This document shows, one piece after another, positions 1-8,509 of a stretch of DNA of 64,000 bases. Source of the stretch: an uncultured Rhizobiaceae group bacterium (GTDB lineage Bacteria; Pseudomonadota; Alphaproteobacteria; Rhizobiales; Rhizobiaceae); the NCBI GenBank assembly GCA_947501445.1, contig CANMVS010000004.1, positions 1-64,000 on the forward strand. Direction: 5' to 3'. A model generated the notes under the pieces. That model was not told the origin of the DNA. It saw only the letters and a list, made by a program, of their open reading frames with translations, and did no database searches. The translations under genes were made by a program, and so were the position numbers. How positions within the stretch are numbered: the first letter of the stretch is position 1; each line of letters starts with the position of its first letter.

Positions 1-96
1 CATCTCAAAAAGGGCGAAAAACAGACGCAAACACCCCGCAGGACCGGGCTTAAAACAACAAAACCTTTTTACATCAAAAGCATAGACAGATGGGCG

Positions 97-828
97 TTAT
101 GAAACAGGATTGTAGTCTCTACGCCATTCCTCCATTTTTGAGCGGGCGTCGTCAAGGCTCATGAACCAATGTGTATTCAGGCACTCGGCCCGGAATTTGC
201 CGTTGAACGATTCAATATACGCATTATCCGTTGGCTTACCGGGCCGCGAGAAGTCCAATTCGACGTCCTTCTGATAGGCCCACAGATCAAGGTCCCTGGA
301 GATGAATTCAAAACCTTGATCAACGCGGATCGTCTTTGGATAGCCTGTCTGCCTGCAGATCCGCTCCAGGGTTTGAACCACGTCTTCTCCGCGGTAGCTG
401 AACCGAGGGTCAACGGCGGGAGAATATCGGCTGAAGGTGTCAACGATGGTCAGCACTCGCAGCTTCCGCCCCGTCGCCAGTTGGTCATGAACGAAGTCCA
501 TGGCCCATGTCTCGTTGGCCTGACAGGCCTCAACCCGACCTTCCCGCAGCTTGGCCTTGACCCTGCGTTTGGGAGCTTTGTTCCTCAATTGCAGGCCCAT
601 TTCCGTGTAAAGACGGTAGACCCGCTTCGGATTGATGGCCCAGCCCTCGCGTCTGAGAAGAATGTGGATCCGACGGTACCCATACCGCACCCGTGTCTGG
701 GAAATCTCCTTAATACGTTGTTTGAGTTCGGCCTGGTCGTTGCTGCGAGAATTGTATTGGTAGGTCGATCGCGTTGCCAGAATCACCCGACATGCGCGAC
801 GGATCGAAATACCCCATACCGATCTCAT
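97..828 (-). CDS. IS3-family transposase OrfB (DDE integrase core), C-terminally truncated
   Basis: This is the catalytic half of the transposase. An HTH_21-like region (about residues 30-85) precedes an rve integrase core with Asp111, Asp170 and Glu206 as the likely DDE triad; the second Asp is followed by Gln-Gly rather than the common Asn-Gly. The reading frame is open beyond the first ATG to about 870 and carries a Lys-Ala-Leu-Arg-Pro block, so the real product is an OrfAB frameshift fusion. The protein ends Asp-Tyr-Asn-Pro-Val-Ser, about 30-35 residues short of family length. All three catalytic acids remain, but the missing end and inverted repeat argue against mobility. Confidence 0.8.
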   Translation of the reverse strand: MRSVWGISIRRACRVILATRSTYQYNSRSNDQAELKQRIKEISQTRVRYGYRRIHILLRREGWAINPKRVYRLYTEMGLQLRNKAPKRRVKAKLREGRVEACQANETWAMDFVHDQLATGRKLRVLTIVDTFSRYSPAVDPRFSYRGEDVVQTLERICRQTGYPKTIRVDQGFEFISRDLDLWAYQKDVELDFSRPGKPTDNAYIESFNGKFRAECLNTHWFMSLDDARSKMEEWRRDYNPVS

Positions 829-860
829 GTCATCGACAATCTCACGGCGACGAGCAGGCC

Positions 861-1127
861 TTAGAGCTTTCGTTTGATGACGTCCTGCAGCATCGCCTTG
901 TCCAGTGAAAGATCGGCAACAAGCCGCTTGAGCTTATTGTTCTCTTCCTCAAGTTGCTTAAGCCGTTTCATCTCAGAGGGCATTAGGCCAGCGTATTTCT
1001 TCCGCCACGTATAAAACGTTGCATCTGATATGCCCGCCTTGCGGCAAATCTCCGAAACCGGCGTACCTTCCTCCGCTTGTTGTAGAATGAACGCTTTCTG
1101 CGCGTCTGTGAACTTCGATCTCTTCAT
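861..1127 (-). CDS. IS3-family transposase OrfA (helix-turn-helix protein)
   Basis: This 88-residue protein has the standard OrfA layout: an N-terminal HTH (about residues 8-45, with Ser-Asp-Ala-Thr-Phe-Tyr-Thr-Trp in the recognition helix) and a C-terminal leucine-rich coiled coil (about 55-85). OrfA binds the IS ends and is the N-terminal part of the OrfAB transposase made by -1 frameshifting. The orfB frame is open upstream into the end of orfA, and an A-AAG run at about 867-871 (minus strand) is the likely slip site. Length is normal. Confidence 0.85.
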   Translation of the reverse strand: MKRSKFTDAQKAFILQQAEEGTPVSEICRKAGISDATFYTWRKKYAGLMPSEMKRLKQLEEENNKLKRLVADLSLDKAMLQDVIKRKL

Positions 1128-1274
1128 GAAACTCTCCTCCTCCCTTACCAGGGATTATAATTGGAAAATTCCAGCTCTAAATGGTCCGATTTATTGGAAG
1201 CAGGTCAAAATCGTAAACGAACGAGTAGGCAGGCGCGAGGTCACTCAGGTCGGACACGTACTTCTGGTTTCGAA

Positions 1275-1802
1275 CTATTTACGCTTTGCTGCTGCCTTTT
1301 CCGCAATCTTAAGCGTAGATTTAGCAAAGTATGGGAAGGAAAAACGTACGAAAAGAATATGCACCAAGGCTGCAAATACAAATGCGATCAACCAAATCCA
1401 AACGGGAGCTTTAGGTAAATCGGTAAACAACGATTCAGGGCCCATTGAACGCAACACTATTTCCAGAGCACCGAATACAATAAGCGAAATTGCGAACGCA
1501 ATAGGTAAGCTCAGAATTGCAAAACGCCAACTTTCTGCCTTTTCCGGAACTCTTTTTTCGTCGCGTCCGACCGCCTGCGCAACCCAACTTGTTGCTCCAA
1601 TCAAAATACCAATTGACCAAGATGAACCTGGTTCAAAGTCGATAAATCGCATTGCAACGTTGACTAATGCGATACCCAAAATGGTCATGAGCAGATAGGC
1701 CTTCGCAAATTTCGTGAGATATTGGTGCACAGAGCTTGTTCCACATATTTTAAAGGTGAACCGACGGTTTTCCCCGACGTGTCCGTCCTGCTTAATCATC
1801 AT
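1275..1802 (-). CDS. Small multi-pass membrane protein, resembling the ABZJ_00895 family
   Basis: A 175-residue protein with about four hydrophobic segments (roughly residues 35-52, 63-80, 92-113 and 130-152) and a Lys/Arg-rich C-terminus, suggesting an inner-membrane protein. Spacing of the segments and the Gly-Arg-Asp-Glu loop followed by a Glu-Ser-Trp motif recall the uncharacterised ABZJ_00895 family; this is recognition by eye only. The first ~30 residues are polar, so translation may begin at the internal Met39. No function can be given. It lies just beyond the IS end. Confidence 0.5.
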   Translation of the reverse strand: MMIKQDGHVGENRRFTFKICGTSSVHQYLTKFAKAYLLMTILGIALVNVAMRFIDFEPGSSWSIGILIGATSWVAQAVGRDEKRVPEKAESWRFAILSLPIAFAISLIVFGALEIVLRSMGPESLFTDLPKAPVWIWLIAFVFAALVHILFVRFSFPYFAKSTLKIAEKAAAKRK

Positions 1803-2332
1803 TAGACTTGGACCACATCTCCTAGCAAGAGATAACTCGCACCCGTTTCACTCCAGTGTAATGGGATTAGTGAAATTTGCCTCCTTGGCCCGCAGGTTCG
1901 CGAACACCGTTGGTGATGGGGCTTATACAGCGCCGTTTCTGTTTTCAGGTGTATGGGCTGGAATTTGCCTCAAATCGATTCTCAGAGGCAATTGGGTTGT
2001 TTTCGAGCATATTTGAAACGATTGAGTGCTGTATACGGGTCACGTTTGTAATTTCCGGTCAGTAGAGTGCATATTCAGGTCATTGGGTGGCAATTGTCGT
2101 GCCGGTATGGTGATACGGGCTTTGGATCGACATTCGCAATATTTACGCCTGTACGAGGTTCTTTGATCTCGAAACCGTTCCTCATCGCATGGTTGTGGAA
2201 TGTCGGTTGATCGGACAGAGCCGTCTTTCGACTTCAGTCCTCAAACAGCTGCTTTTCTACCGCTAGACCCGAAAAGTTCAGCACCATATACTAACATAGA
2301 TTGAATTTTGTTTATGTAGAGCTTGTTTTCAA
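1803..2332. other. Intergenic region without a recognisable gene
   Basis: About 530 bp between the membrane protein and the zinc-ribbon gene. It contains short open frames of up to 100 codons on the plus strand with no recognisable domain and no convincing ribosome-binding site. No RNA gene or repeat was seen. The 3' part is AT-rich and probably holds the promoter of the 2333 gene. Confidence 0.4.
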
Positions 2333-3079
2333 ATGGCGAATGACATTTACCTCTGCTTTGAATGCGGAACTAAGAACAGGGTCCCGGCAACTGCAAACAG
2401 AATCCGCGCCAAATGTGCGAAATGCAAGACGGATCTTTTTCCGGAAGAGGAATCTGAAAAATCCTCGGTAACACCGCGAGCGCCAAAAGGAGGCACGCCT
2501 CCCACGTCCGCCCGAACCCCTCCTTCGCACGAAGGTGCAGGAAAAGCCAAGTTAATCATAGGTCTAGTAGTGGCAGGGATCATTGTCGCCGTTATTGTTT
2601 CAAACAACGAAAGTGATCGCCGGTCACCGTCACAAACAGCAACATCTCCAGCTACACAGCAGGTGCCTGCCGCGCCTCTTCCGCCGGCGGTTTTTCAGAC
2701 CGCAGGCGTCATTTTCAACAGAACCGGGGCTAGCGGTAATCACCCCTTTGTAATCGTGACTTCTGCCGGCAACGATTATTTCGTTAAGTTGGTTGACAGT
2801 TCCACTGGTGCTGAGAGGATTGGCATTTTTGTCAAAGGCGGACAGCGACTCAAGGTTGAAGTACCCGCTGGCCAATACCGTATGCGCTACGCAAGCGGCG
2901 ACATTTGGCGCGGCATGCAACATTTGTTTGGCCCTGGAAACATGACCAACTATCAGACTTCTTCCAACATTTTCAACTTCAATATTAGCGGCGGCAGTTA
3001 CAGAGGATACACCGTCGAATTGATCCGTCAGGCGGGCGGCAATATGGACACCCGCTCAATTTCAGCTTCATCATTTTAA
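2333..3079 (+). CDS. Zinc-ribbon, single-pass membrane protein of unknown function
   Basis: The 248-residue product starts with a zinc ribbon (Cys8, Cys11, Cys28, Cys31), followed by a Pro/Ser/Thr-rich linker, one transmembrane helix at about 73-90 and a second Pro/Thr/Gln-rich linker. A compact C-terminal domain (about 122-245) is probably outside the cytoplasm; it looks beta-rich and ends in Gly/Ser/Tyr-rich sequence. The layout suggests a sensor or scaffold, but I do not recognise the outer domain. The stop codon is only 4 bp from the stop of the convergent TerB/J-domain gene, so the two may be inherited as a unit. Confidence 0.6.
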   Translation: MANDIYLCFECGTKNRVPATANRIRAKCAKCKTDLFPEEESEKSSVTPRAPKGGTPPTSARTPPSHEGAGKAKLIIGLVVAGIIVAVIVSNNESDRRSPSQTATSPATQQVPAAPLPPAVFQTAGVIFNRTGASGNHPFVIVTSAGNDYFVKLVDSSTGAERIGIFVKGGQRLKVEVPAGQYRMRYASGDIWRGMQHLFGPGNMTNYQTSSNIFNFNISGGSYRGYTVELIRQAGGNMDTRSISASSF

Positions 3080-3083
3080 TTGG

Positions 3084-4370
3084 TTACGCCGTGCTGGCAT
3101 TCGACCGCGTAAGATGTTCGTAGGCTGCATTTATCCTCTTAAGGATTGCTTCTGCTTTCGCTATTTCATTTTCTGGCAGACCCTGACCGCGTAAAATGTC
3201 GGGATGGTATCGCTTCGCCAATTCGAGATAAGCCATGCGGACTTGGTCTCGCGTAGCGCCTGGTTTGAGACCAAGAATTTTCAGTTCGAGAGAAATCCGG
3301 CCGGATTTGCTGGTTGATCCGGCTCCTGATCGGTTGTCGCGCATGAAAGTTTCAAAATCAAAACCCGCCGCGAGGAATGCACGTACAAGGGAACCCTCTC
3401 CTAACCGAAGTACTGAAGCCGCAAGTCGCAGTTTCCGAAGTTCGCTATCGTCGAGATGCCCGTCCGCCAGTGCGACAGTGCACATTCCAACCAAGAACGT
3501 CTCACGCAGTTGAACTGCATCTGCGAAGATCTGGGCGAATTCAGACAAGATGTCTTCCACCGAAGACCGGATGCGAAGCTCTTCGTTGAAAAGGCGAGCA
3601 GCGTCGGGCAGCGTTTCTGTATCAATCTCGAAGAAGCGCCTGAGTTGCGCAAGTTCTCTGGCATCTGCAGTACCGTCAGCAATCGCAAGACTTGCTCCAA
3701 ATCTCACAACTGTTTGGTAGTACAATGCCTTGCGATTGATTGGCTTCTCCGGTGGTGGCGAGTCCTGCCAAGAATATCCGGTGGCCAGTTTGAGCATGTA
3801 GAGAAAGCAATCCTGATCCCATTCCAGAGATACACGGATGTCATCGTTGAACATCGTTCCAATCAGTTTTGCTCCAAGTCCTTTCTTTTTACGACTGATC
3901 ACCACCGAAAAAGATTCTTTGAAAAACGATACGTCAGGATTATCCAGCTTCGCTACCAGCTGCCCCCCTCTAAAGACCTCGCGAGACTTGTTGAATTGAT
4001 GGCCGGAAAATGAGAAGAAACCCTTTGTTGCAAGTTCATTCTCCATTGGCTTTAGCCGCTGTACTAGCGAGACATGCGATAGGATAGCATTTGCCTGCAG
4101 CAAGCCTTCGAAGGTTTCCTTCTTAAGCCCGCTCCTAATCGCGCGACCAGGCCCGGTGAGTGAGATCGTGGTGCCTGAATGAAGCTTCACCGAAAGCAAT
4201 GCCTGGTAAGTCTTCCCAGTTGGAATGCCGTTGATCGAGTTTTGCGTGACTGTGGCAGTGAATCGGATCGATGTGATGTCAACGTGCTGATGATGACTGC
4301 CCCTCCAACTGAAGCCATCGTCGTTGATCCAAAGTTCTGGAAGGGGTTGAATGTCTTTAGAGTTTTCCAA
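3084..4370 (-). CDS. TerB-like and J-domain protein (DjlA-related co-chaperone)
   Basis: Three parts are visible in 428 residues. The N-terminal ~200 residues form an unrecognised beta-rich domain. A helical TerB-like region (about 210-345) carries repeated Ala-Asp-Gly acidic motifs of the kind that bind metal in TerB. A C-terminal J domain (about 366-428) has its HPD at 389-391, the signature needed to stimulate DnaK ATPase. TerB plus J domain is the DjlA arrangement, but the membrane anchor of DjlA is absent and replaced by the novel N-domain. The start is TTG at 4370; an in-frame stop lies just upstream and the next Met is about 109 residues in. Confidence 0.7.
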   Translation of the reverse strand: MENSKDIQPLPELWINDDGFSWRGSHHQHVDITSIRFTATVTQNSINGIPTGKTYQALLSVKLHSGTTISLTGPGRAIRSGLKKETFEGLLQANAILSHVSLVQRLKPMENELATKGFFSFSGHQFNKSREVFRGGQLVAKLDNPDVSFFKESFSVVISRKKKGLGAKLIGTMFNDDIRVSLEWDQDCFLYMLKLATGYSWQDSPPPEKPINRKALYYQTVVRFGASLAIADGTADARELAQLRRFFEIDTETLPDAARLFNEELRIRSSVEDILSEFAQIFADAVQLRETFLVGMCTVALADGHLDDSELRKLRLAASVLRLGEGSLVRAFLAAGFDFETFMRDNRSGAGSTSKSGRISLELKILGLKPGATRDQVRMAYLELAKRYHPDILRGQGLPENEIAKAEAILKRINAAYEHLTRSNASTA

Positions 4371-4859
4371 TGGGTCAACTCAGGATCGAGTTAGATTTGA
4401 GGAAGTTTTCAATGAGGTATCGTACTCTTCCGGACACACACTTGGTTCACTTTCTTTTGGTTTACTATGAAGCGATGCACTAATATTACGCAGCGCCGTA
4501 AGTATAGCAATCGTCCCACTGCGAACCTAACCTTCAAACCAGACGTCAGCTGCACTACAAAAAACTTGCAGAATGGGCTCGGAACTGCCATTGCCGCACA
4601 CCACAATATTGTAAAATTACGTCTGGTTCAGGCTTCTTCGGCACCAATGGCTTGGCCTATTTGGCTCGTCCCGAGGCACGTCAAGCAGGATTTTAAGAAA
4701 GTTGCCGAGGCGAAACATTGTCAGAGTTCCAAAAGCAAAAACCGCTTTGGGCAATGTATGCGCGCCGATAGCTCCTGTGAATTGTGATCTATCTAGACAC
4801 TCTCAAGCATTGCTACCGCGAAGCCGAAGCGGCGTCCAAAACAACAACCGTATTTTCGG
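4371..4859. other. Intergenic region without a supported gene
   Basis: About 490 bp between the TerB/J-domain gene and the small secreted protein. A 106-codon plus-strand frame (4467-4787) has no recognisable domain, biased composition and no ribosome-binding site, so I do not call it. No hairpin followed by a T-run was seen. Confidence 0.4.
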
Positions 4860-5234
4860 TCACGGAGCCTCTACCTGGTATTCCACTTTTTCGCCCTGCC
4901 CGTCATGACGCACCACAGTGGCCATGTTGCCGTCAACCGCCCAGATCTGGCAGTCCTTGAAATCCCGATCATTAAGGCGCGCGTCGCGGCACAATTCGCC
5001 GTCTTTCCAGTACCACGTCCCTGTCAGTTTTTTGCCCTCAAACATTCCGTCGATGGTTCCGTCGGCCTTGATCATTGCCCAATCTCCCCGGTGGTTCACC
5101 AGCCGTTTGTCGATCAGCTTTGAGCGAAACTCCTGTTCTGTCTCAATTTTCTTTTCCGAGGCTTGCGTTGACTGTGCGACCCTCTCCCCGGCAATCAGAC
5201 CTACTGCAACCGCCAACATGAGAATAAACTTCAT
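4860..5234 (-). CDS. Small secreted protein of unknown function
   Basis: A 124-residue protein with a clear signal peptide (Met-Lys, then hydrophobic residues 3-16). The mature part contains a Lys-Lys-Leu-Thr-Gly-Thr-Trp-Tyr-Trp-Lys-Asp-Gly block followed by Cys-Arg and Asp-Cys-Gln, a pattern I associate with small periplasmic proteins of alphaproteobacteria that are often mislabelled as dihydrodipicolinate reductase. The two cysteines could form a disulfide. A strong ribosome-binding site (GGAGGA) precedes the ATG on the minus strand. The real role is unknown. Confidence 0.65.
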   Translation of the reverse strand: MKFILMLAVAVGLIAGERVAQSTQASEKKIETEQEFRSKLIDKRLVNHRGDWAMIKADGTIDGMFEGKKLTGTWYWKDGELCRDARLNDRDFKDCQIWAVDGNMATVVRHDGQGEKVEYQVEAP

Positions 5235-5579
5235 GGTTTAGATCCTCCACCGAGTTGATATTTCAGACTAACAAAAACCGTCGATTTTGGAAAGTCGAAC
5301 ACTGCAGTATTAGTTGAGATGAATCGCAATAGGATTTTATTGACGAGCCTTCCAACGACGAAAGCCGAACACCCCAATACCCCAAACGCACCATTTGTCT
5401 TTCTCAGTAGATATCAGATAGTCTCATGCAACATCACAGAACACTGTGATCTTTGTGCTATGCTAATATCCTGACACCCGAAGATCGATCCGGTTCCGAT
5501 CCCCGACCTACCAAGGGTAAATATTCAATAGAGTAATAATCGGATGCAATTGGATGTAAATGGGTATATAATTGGATGC
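5235..5579. other. Intergenic region upstream of the Fic gene
   Basis: About 345 bp between two divergent genes, so it should hold promoters in both directions. It contains one perfect 18-bp inverted repeat and a repeat array, listed separately. No open frame or RNA gene is supported here. Confidence 0.5.
5433..5450. promoter_or_regulatory. Perfect inverted repeat, candidate operator
   Basis: ATCACAG, a 4-nt AACA spacer, then CTGTGAT: a perfect 7-bp inverted repeat about 130 bp upstream of the Fic start and 200 bp upstream of the divergent secreted-protein gene. Size and symmetry suit a dimeric repressor or activator site. The binding protein is unknown. Confidence 0.4.
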
Positions 5580-5582
5580 ATG
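5541..5582 (+). promoter_or_regulatory. Phased short repeats with a TATAAT box at the Fic start
   Basis: The octamer [CT]GGATG[CT]A occurs at 5541, 5551 and 5573, with a degenerate copy (TGGGTATA) at 5561, so the copies are spaced by about one helical turn. A TATAAT hexamer at 5567-5572 sits 7 nt before the preferred ATG at 5580, which would give a nearly leaderless transcript. No good -35 hexamer lies at 17 bp spacing. The array could be an autoregulatory operator for the wHTH of the Fic protein. Confidence 0.35.
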
Positions 5583-6629
5583 ATCCAAACGGAATCCATT
5601 TCAATCACACCTGAAATCCTTAAACTCATCTCTGAAATTGATGAGTTCAAGGGCGCATGGCGGGCTCTGGGTACTTTGGCACCAGAACGTTTATCGGCAT
5701 TGCGCCGGGTCGCAACCATTGAAAGTATCGGCTCGTCTACCCGTATTGAGGGCAGCAAACTTTCAGATCGTGATATTGATGCACTTTTGCGCAATCTCGA
5801 TATTAAACAATTTGATACCCGTGATGAACAGGAGGTGGCCGGTTATGCCGATGTCATGGAGACAATCTTTGTATCTTCGGCAGAAATACCAATAACCGAA
5901 AACTTCATCCGCCAGCTCCATCGCGACCTTCTGATCCACAGTGCAAAAGATGAACGCCACCGAGGTCATTACAAGACTTCGTCAAACAACATTACGGCTT
6001 TTGATGCCGACGGTAATCAGGTCGGAATCGTTTTTGAAACTGCGACACCATTTGACACACCGCGATTGATGGCTGAGCTCACCGCTTGGGTGAATGAAGC
6101 TCGCGATCAGGACAAACTGCACCCGCTGATTATCATTGCGGTCTTCGTGGTTGTTTTCCTGGAGATCCATCCTTTTCAGGACGGTAATGGACGACTTAGT
6201 CGGGTGATGACAACGTTACTGCTGTTACAAGAAGGATATGCCTACGTACCCTATTCATCTTTGGAGAGTGTTATTGAGCAAAGTAAAGAAGGTTATTATC
6301 TGGCCTTGCGACAGACACAGGGCACAATTCGTACGCATAAGCCGGATTGGCAGTCTTGGCTGGTCTTTTTTCTAAAAGCGCTTCGCCTCCAGGTGAAGCG
6401 GTTGTCAGCCAAGGTTGAGCGCGAAAAACTGTTATTCACCTCGATGTCAGCGATTGATCTGCATATCCTTGACCACCTGAAAGACCATGGGCGTGTTTCC
6501 GTTGGAGAAATGGCTGCGTTAACACACGTAAGCCGAAACACGCTCAAGCCTCATTTCAAGGCACTTGTCAAAGCCGGGAAAATCACTCTCAATGGTAAAG
6601 GCCGCGGTGCGTTTTATTCTTTGAGATAA
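5580..6629 (+). CDS. Fic-family protein (predicted AMP transferase) with C-terminal wHTH
   Basis: Fic proteins usually move AMP from ATP onto Ser/Thr/Tyr of a target. The core motif HPFQDGNGR is at residues 197-205, with His197 as catalytic base. An inhibitory helix motif (Ser53-x-x-x-Glu57-Gly58) lies N-terminal to the Fic fold, making this a class II, self-inhibited enzyme that needs no separate antitoxin. The last ~60 residues resemble a winged helix, suggesting DNA binding and autoregulation. I chose ATG 5580 because family members begin near this Met-Ile-Gln-Thr; an in-frame ATG at 5544 would add 12 residues encoded within the repeat array. The target is unknown. Confidence 0.85.
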   Translation: MIQTESISITPEILKLISEIDEFKGAWRALGTLAPERLSALRRVATIESIGSSTRIEGSKLSDRDIDALLRNLDIKQFDTRDEQEVAGYADVMETIFVSSAEIPITENFIRQLHRDLLIHSAKDERHRGHYKTSSNNITAFDADGNQVGIVFETATPFDTPRLMAELTAWVNEARDQDKLHPLIIIAVFVVVFLEIHPFQDGNGRLSRVMTTLLLLQEGYAYVPYSSLESVIEQSKEGYYLALRQTQGTIRTHKPDWQSWLVFFLKALRLQVKRLSAKVEREKLLFTSMSAIDLHILDHLKDHGRVSVGEMAALTHVSRNTLKPHFKALVKAGKITLNGKGRGAFYSLR

Positions 6630-6781
6630 GCCTTGGTGTAATCGATAATATCCAAATTCACCCACAAACCGCCACGCCCCATCATTGACAATTCCACCGC
6701 CCAATCCATCTCTTGTGTTACTGGTCTAATCGACAATTTATCGCGGCGGATCATGCCGCATTGCCAATCAGGAGTTCTGCC

Positions 6782-7270
6782 ATGCAATCACCCGTTCCAG
6801 CGCTGTCTCACTCACTGGGAGTCTTGGCCAAAATTCTGGACAAGGCCGATGCCCATTGTGCCGAGCGCAAAATTGATCCGTCAGCGTTTCTCAATGCGCG
6901 GCTTTATCCTGATATGTTGAATTTTACCCGCAATGTGCTGGCGGCCTGTGATACGGCAAAGGGTGCAGCGGCGCGGCTTTCGCAGACGGAAAATCCGGTC
7001 TATGAGGATACGGAGGCTTCCTTTTCCGAGCTGCAGGCGCGTATTCAAAAAACGCTGGAATTTATGAAAAGCGTCCCTGAAAGTACCTTCGAAGGCGCGG
7101 AAGACCGCACGATCAACATGAAAGCCGGTCAGCGGGAACTGACATTCACGGGCACGATATATCTGTCGGTTTTTGCGATACCCAATTTTTATTTCCACAT
7201 GACCACGGCCTACGATATTCTGCGCCACAACGGGGTCGAAATTGGCAAGGCCGATTTTCTGGGTGGCTGA
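6782..7270 (+). CDS. DUF1993 family protein
   Basis: A 162-residue, probably cytoplasmic helical protein matching DUF1993, a family related to DinB-like four-helix bundles: an N-terminal Leu-rich helix, a Leu-Tyr-Pro-Asp-Met motif near residue 40 and a Pro-Asn-Phe-Tyr-Phe-His-Met stretch near 137 that contains a conserved His. The biochemical role of the family is not established. ATG 6782 is preferred, since the frame upstream (open from 6713) encodes residues unlike the family N-terminus. It appears to be a single gene. Confidence 0.7.
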   Translation: MQSPVPALSHSLGVLAKILDKADAHCAERKIDPSAFLNARLYPDMLNFTRNVLAACDTAKGAAARLSQTENPVYEDTEASFSELQARIQKTLEFMKSVPESTFEGAEDRTINMKAGQRELTFTGTIYLSVFAIPNFYFHMTTAYDILRHNGVEIGKADFLGG

Positions 7271-7307
7271 TTTGGGCACAGATGATTAATTCGTACACGG
7301 GCGGGTG

Positions 7308-8395
7308 ATGGCTTCCGGATTGAAACTGAAAAACCTTTGTCTGTGCGTGGCCATGCTCACCTGTGTCGGTTTGACCAGCGCTTGGGGAATGATCCGGTGT
7401 TGAACAAAAAGCTTCAACAGGCTTTTGAAGCCGGTGAACTTTCGGGTTTGCACGCCGTCGTGATCATTCACGATGGTGAGGTGCTGGCGCAAAGCTATTT
7501 TGAAGGCGCCGATGAACGCTGGGGCGCACCACTTGGTAATGTTGCGCACGGGCCGGATACATTGCATGACCTGCGGTCCGTCACCAAATCGGTGGTTGGG
7601 CTACTCTATGGAATTGCGCTGGCCGAGGGCAAGGTACCAGGACTTGATGAGAGCCTGGTCGCACAATTTCCCCAATATGGTGATCTTGCCAATGATCCCA
7701 AACGCAATGCCATGCGTGTGCGGGACGCCCTGTCGATGAAGATGGGGATCCAATGGAATGAGGACCTGCCCTATTCCAATCCGCAAAATTCGGAAATTGC
7801 CATGGAGAATGCACCGGATCGCTATAGATTCGTGCTTGAACAACCATTGGTCAATGAACCGGGCGACCAGTGGACCTATAATGGCGGTGCGGTTGCACTG
7901 ATTGCAAAACTGATCGCGGACGGCACCGGCATGCCGATCGACCAATATGCCGGCGAAAAACTGTTCAAACCACTTGGCATCACCCGATATGACTGGATCG
8001 TTGGCCGCGATGGTGTCCCATCCGCAGCCTCTGGCCTGCGGCTCAGCATCAGCGATCTGGTCAAAATCGGCCAGCTGGTTCTTCAAAAAGGCGCATTCAA
8101 CGGCCAGCAAATTGTGCCTGCTGAATGGCTGGATGTTTCATTTACAGCCCATTCAAATCTTAAAACCGGACTTCGCTACGGCTATTTATGGTGGCTGGCG
8201 CCATGGGGCGAGCCACCTTCATGGGTTGCCGGATTTGGTAATGGCGGGCAACGCCTGACGGTACAGGCCGAATATGATCTCATCATCGCGGTGCTGGCCG
8301 GCAATTACAATCAGCCGGATGCCTGGCAATTGCCGGTCAGGATTATTGATGAATTCATGGTTCCGGCGCTGAAAGAAAAACTCCGGAAAGACTGA
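7308..8395 (+). pseudogene. Serine beta-lactamase-fold hydrolase with a frameshift after the signal peptide
   Basis: The long frame (7337-8395, 352 codons from a TTG) is a class C beta-lactamase/penicillin-binding-protein-like hydrolase: Ser-Val-Thr-Lys at residues 81-84 (SxxK nucleophile and base), a Trp-Thr-Tyr-Asn-Gly-Gly second motif and a Gly-Asn-Gly-Gly near the end. Such secreted hydrolases need an export signal, but this frame has none. The ATG at 7308 in another frame encodes a typical signal peptide ending Thr-Ser-Ala-Trp-Gly and then stops at 7401. Adding one G to the GGGG run at 7384-7387 would join the two exactly (Ala-Trp-Gly-Asn-Asp-Pro-Val-Leu). So this is a one-base frameshift or a sequencing error; the enzymatic part is intact. 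Confidence 0.75.
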
Positions 8396-8463
8396 CTATT
8401 GCGGACCGTCGCAAATGCTATCGTACACAGCCCTGTGGTGACATGAGGTTCACAACAGAAAAA

Positions 8464-8485
8464 GGGCAGCCCAATTGAGCTGCCC
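8464..8485 (-). terminator. Rho-independent terminator of the lipoprotein gene
   Basis: On the minus strand a perfect 7-bp stem (GGGCAGC / GCTGCCC, 8-nt loop) is followed by five T (8459-8463). It lies about 25 bp after the stop of the 8510-8758 gene and closes that transcript. It is also between convergent genes and may work for both. Confidence 0.8.
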
Positions 8486-8509
8486 CACAGAATTAATAAG
8501 CCGTGGCGA

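Larger units (their letters stand above)
97..1207 (-). mobile_element. IS3-family insertion sequence, 3'-truncated
   Basis: The element reads on the minus strand and holds the usual IS3 orfA/orfB pair. Its 5' terminal inverted repeat is visible at about 1186-1207, where the minus strand starts TGACCTGCTTCC, an end typical of IS3-family elements. The other end is not found. OrfB stops at 97-99 right after the conserved Trp-Arg-Arg-Asp-Tyr-Asn block, where family members continue with an Arg-Pro-His-Ser region, and no matching inverted repeat follows. I infer that the 3' tip was deleted or overwritten, with the junction near position 108, so the copy is probably immobile on its own. Confidence 0.75.

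Noticed and set aside
169-864. 231-codon plus-strand frame
   Set aside because: Antisense shadow of the IS3 orfB; no start signal and no domain.
1030-1698. 222-codon plus-strand frame
   Set aside because: Runs antisense to the end of orfA, across the IS boundary and antisense to the membrane-protein gene; composition is not protein-like.
4467-4787. 106-codon plus-strand frame
   Set aside because: No ribosome-binding site or recognisable motif; low support.
5580-6629. Fic gene as half of a toxin-antitoxin pair
   Set aside because: The inhibitory motif is inside the protein (class II), and no small antitoxin gene lies beside it.
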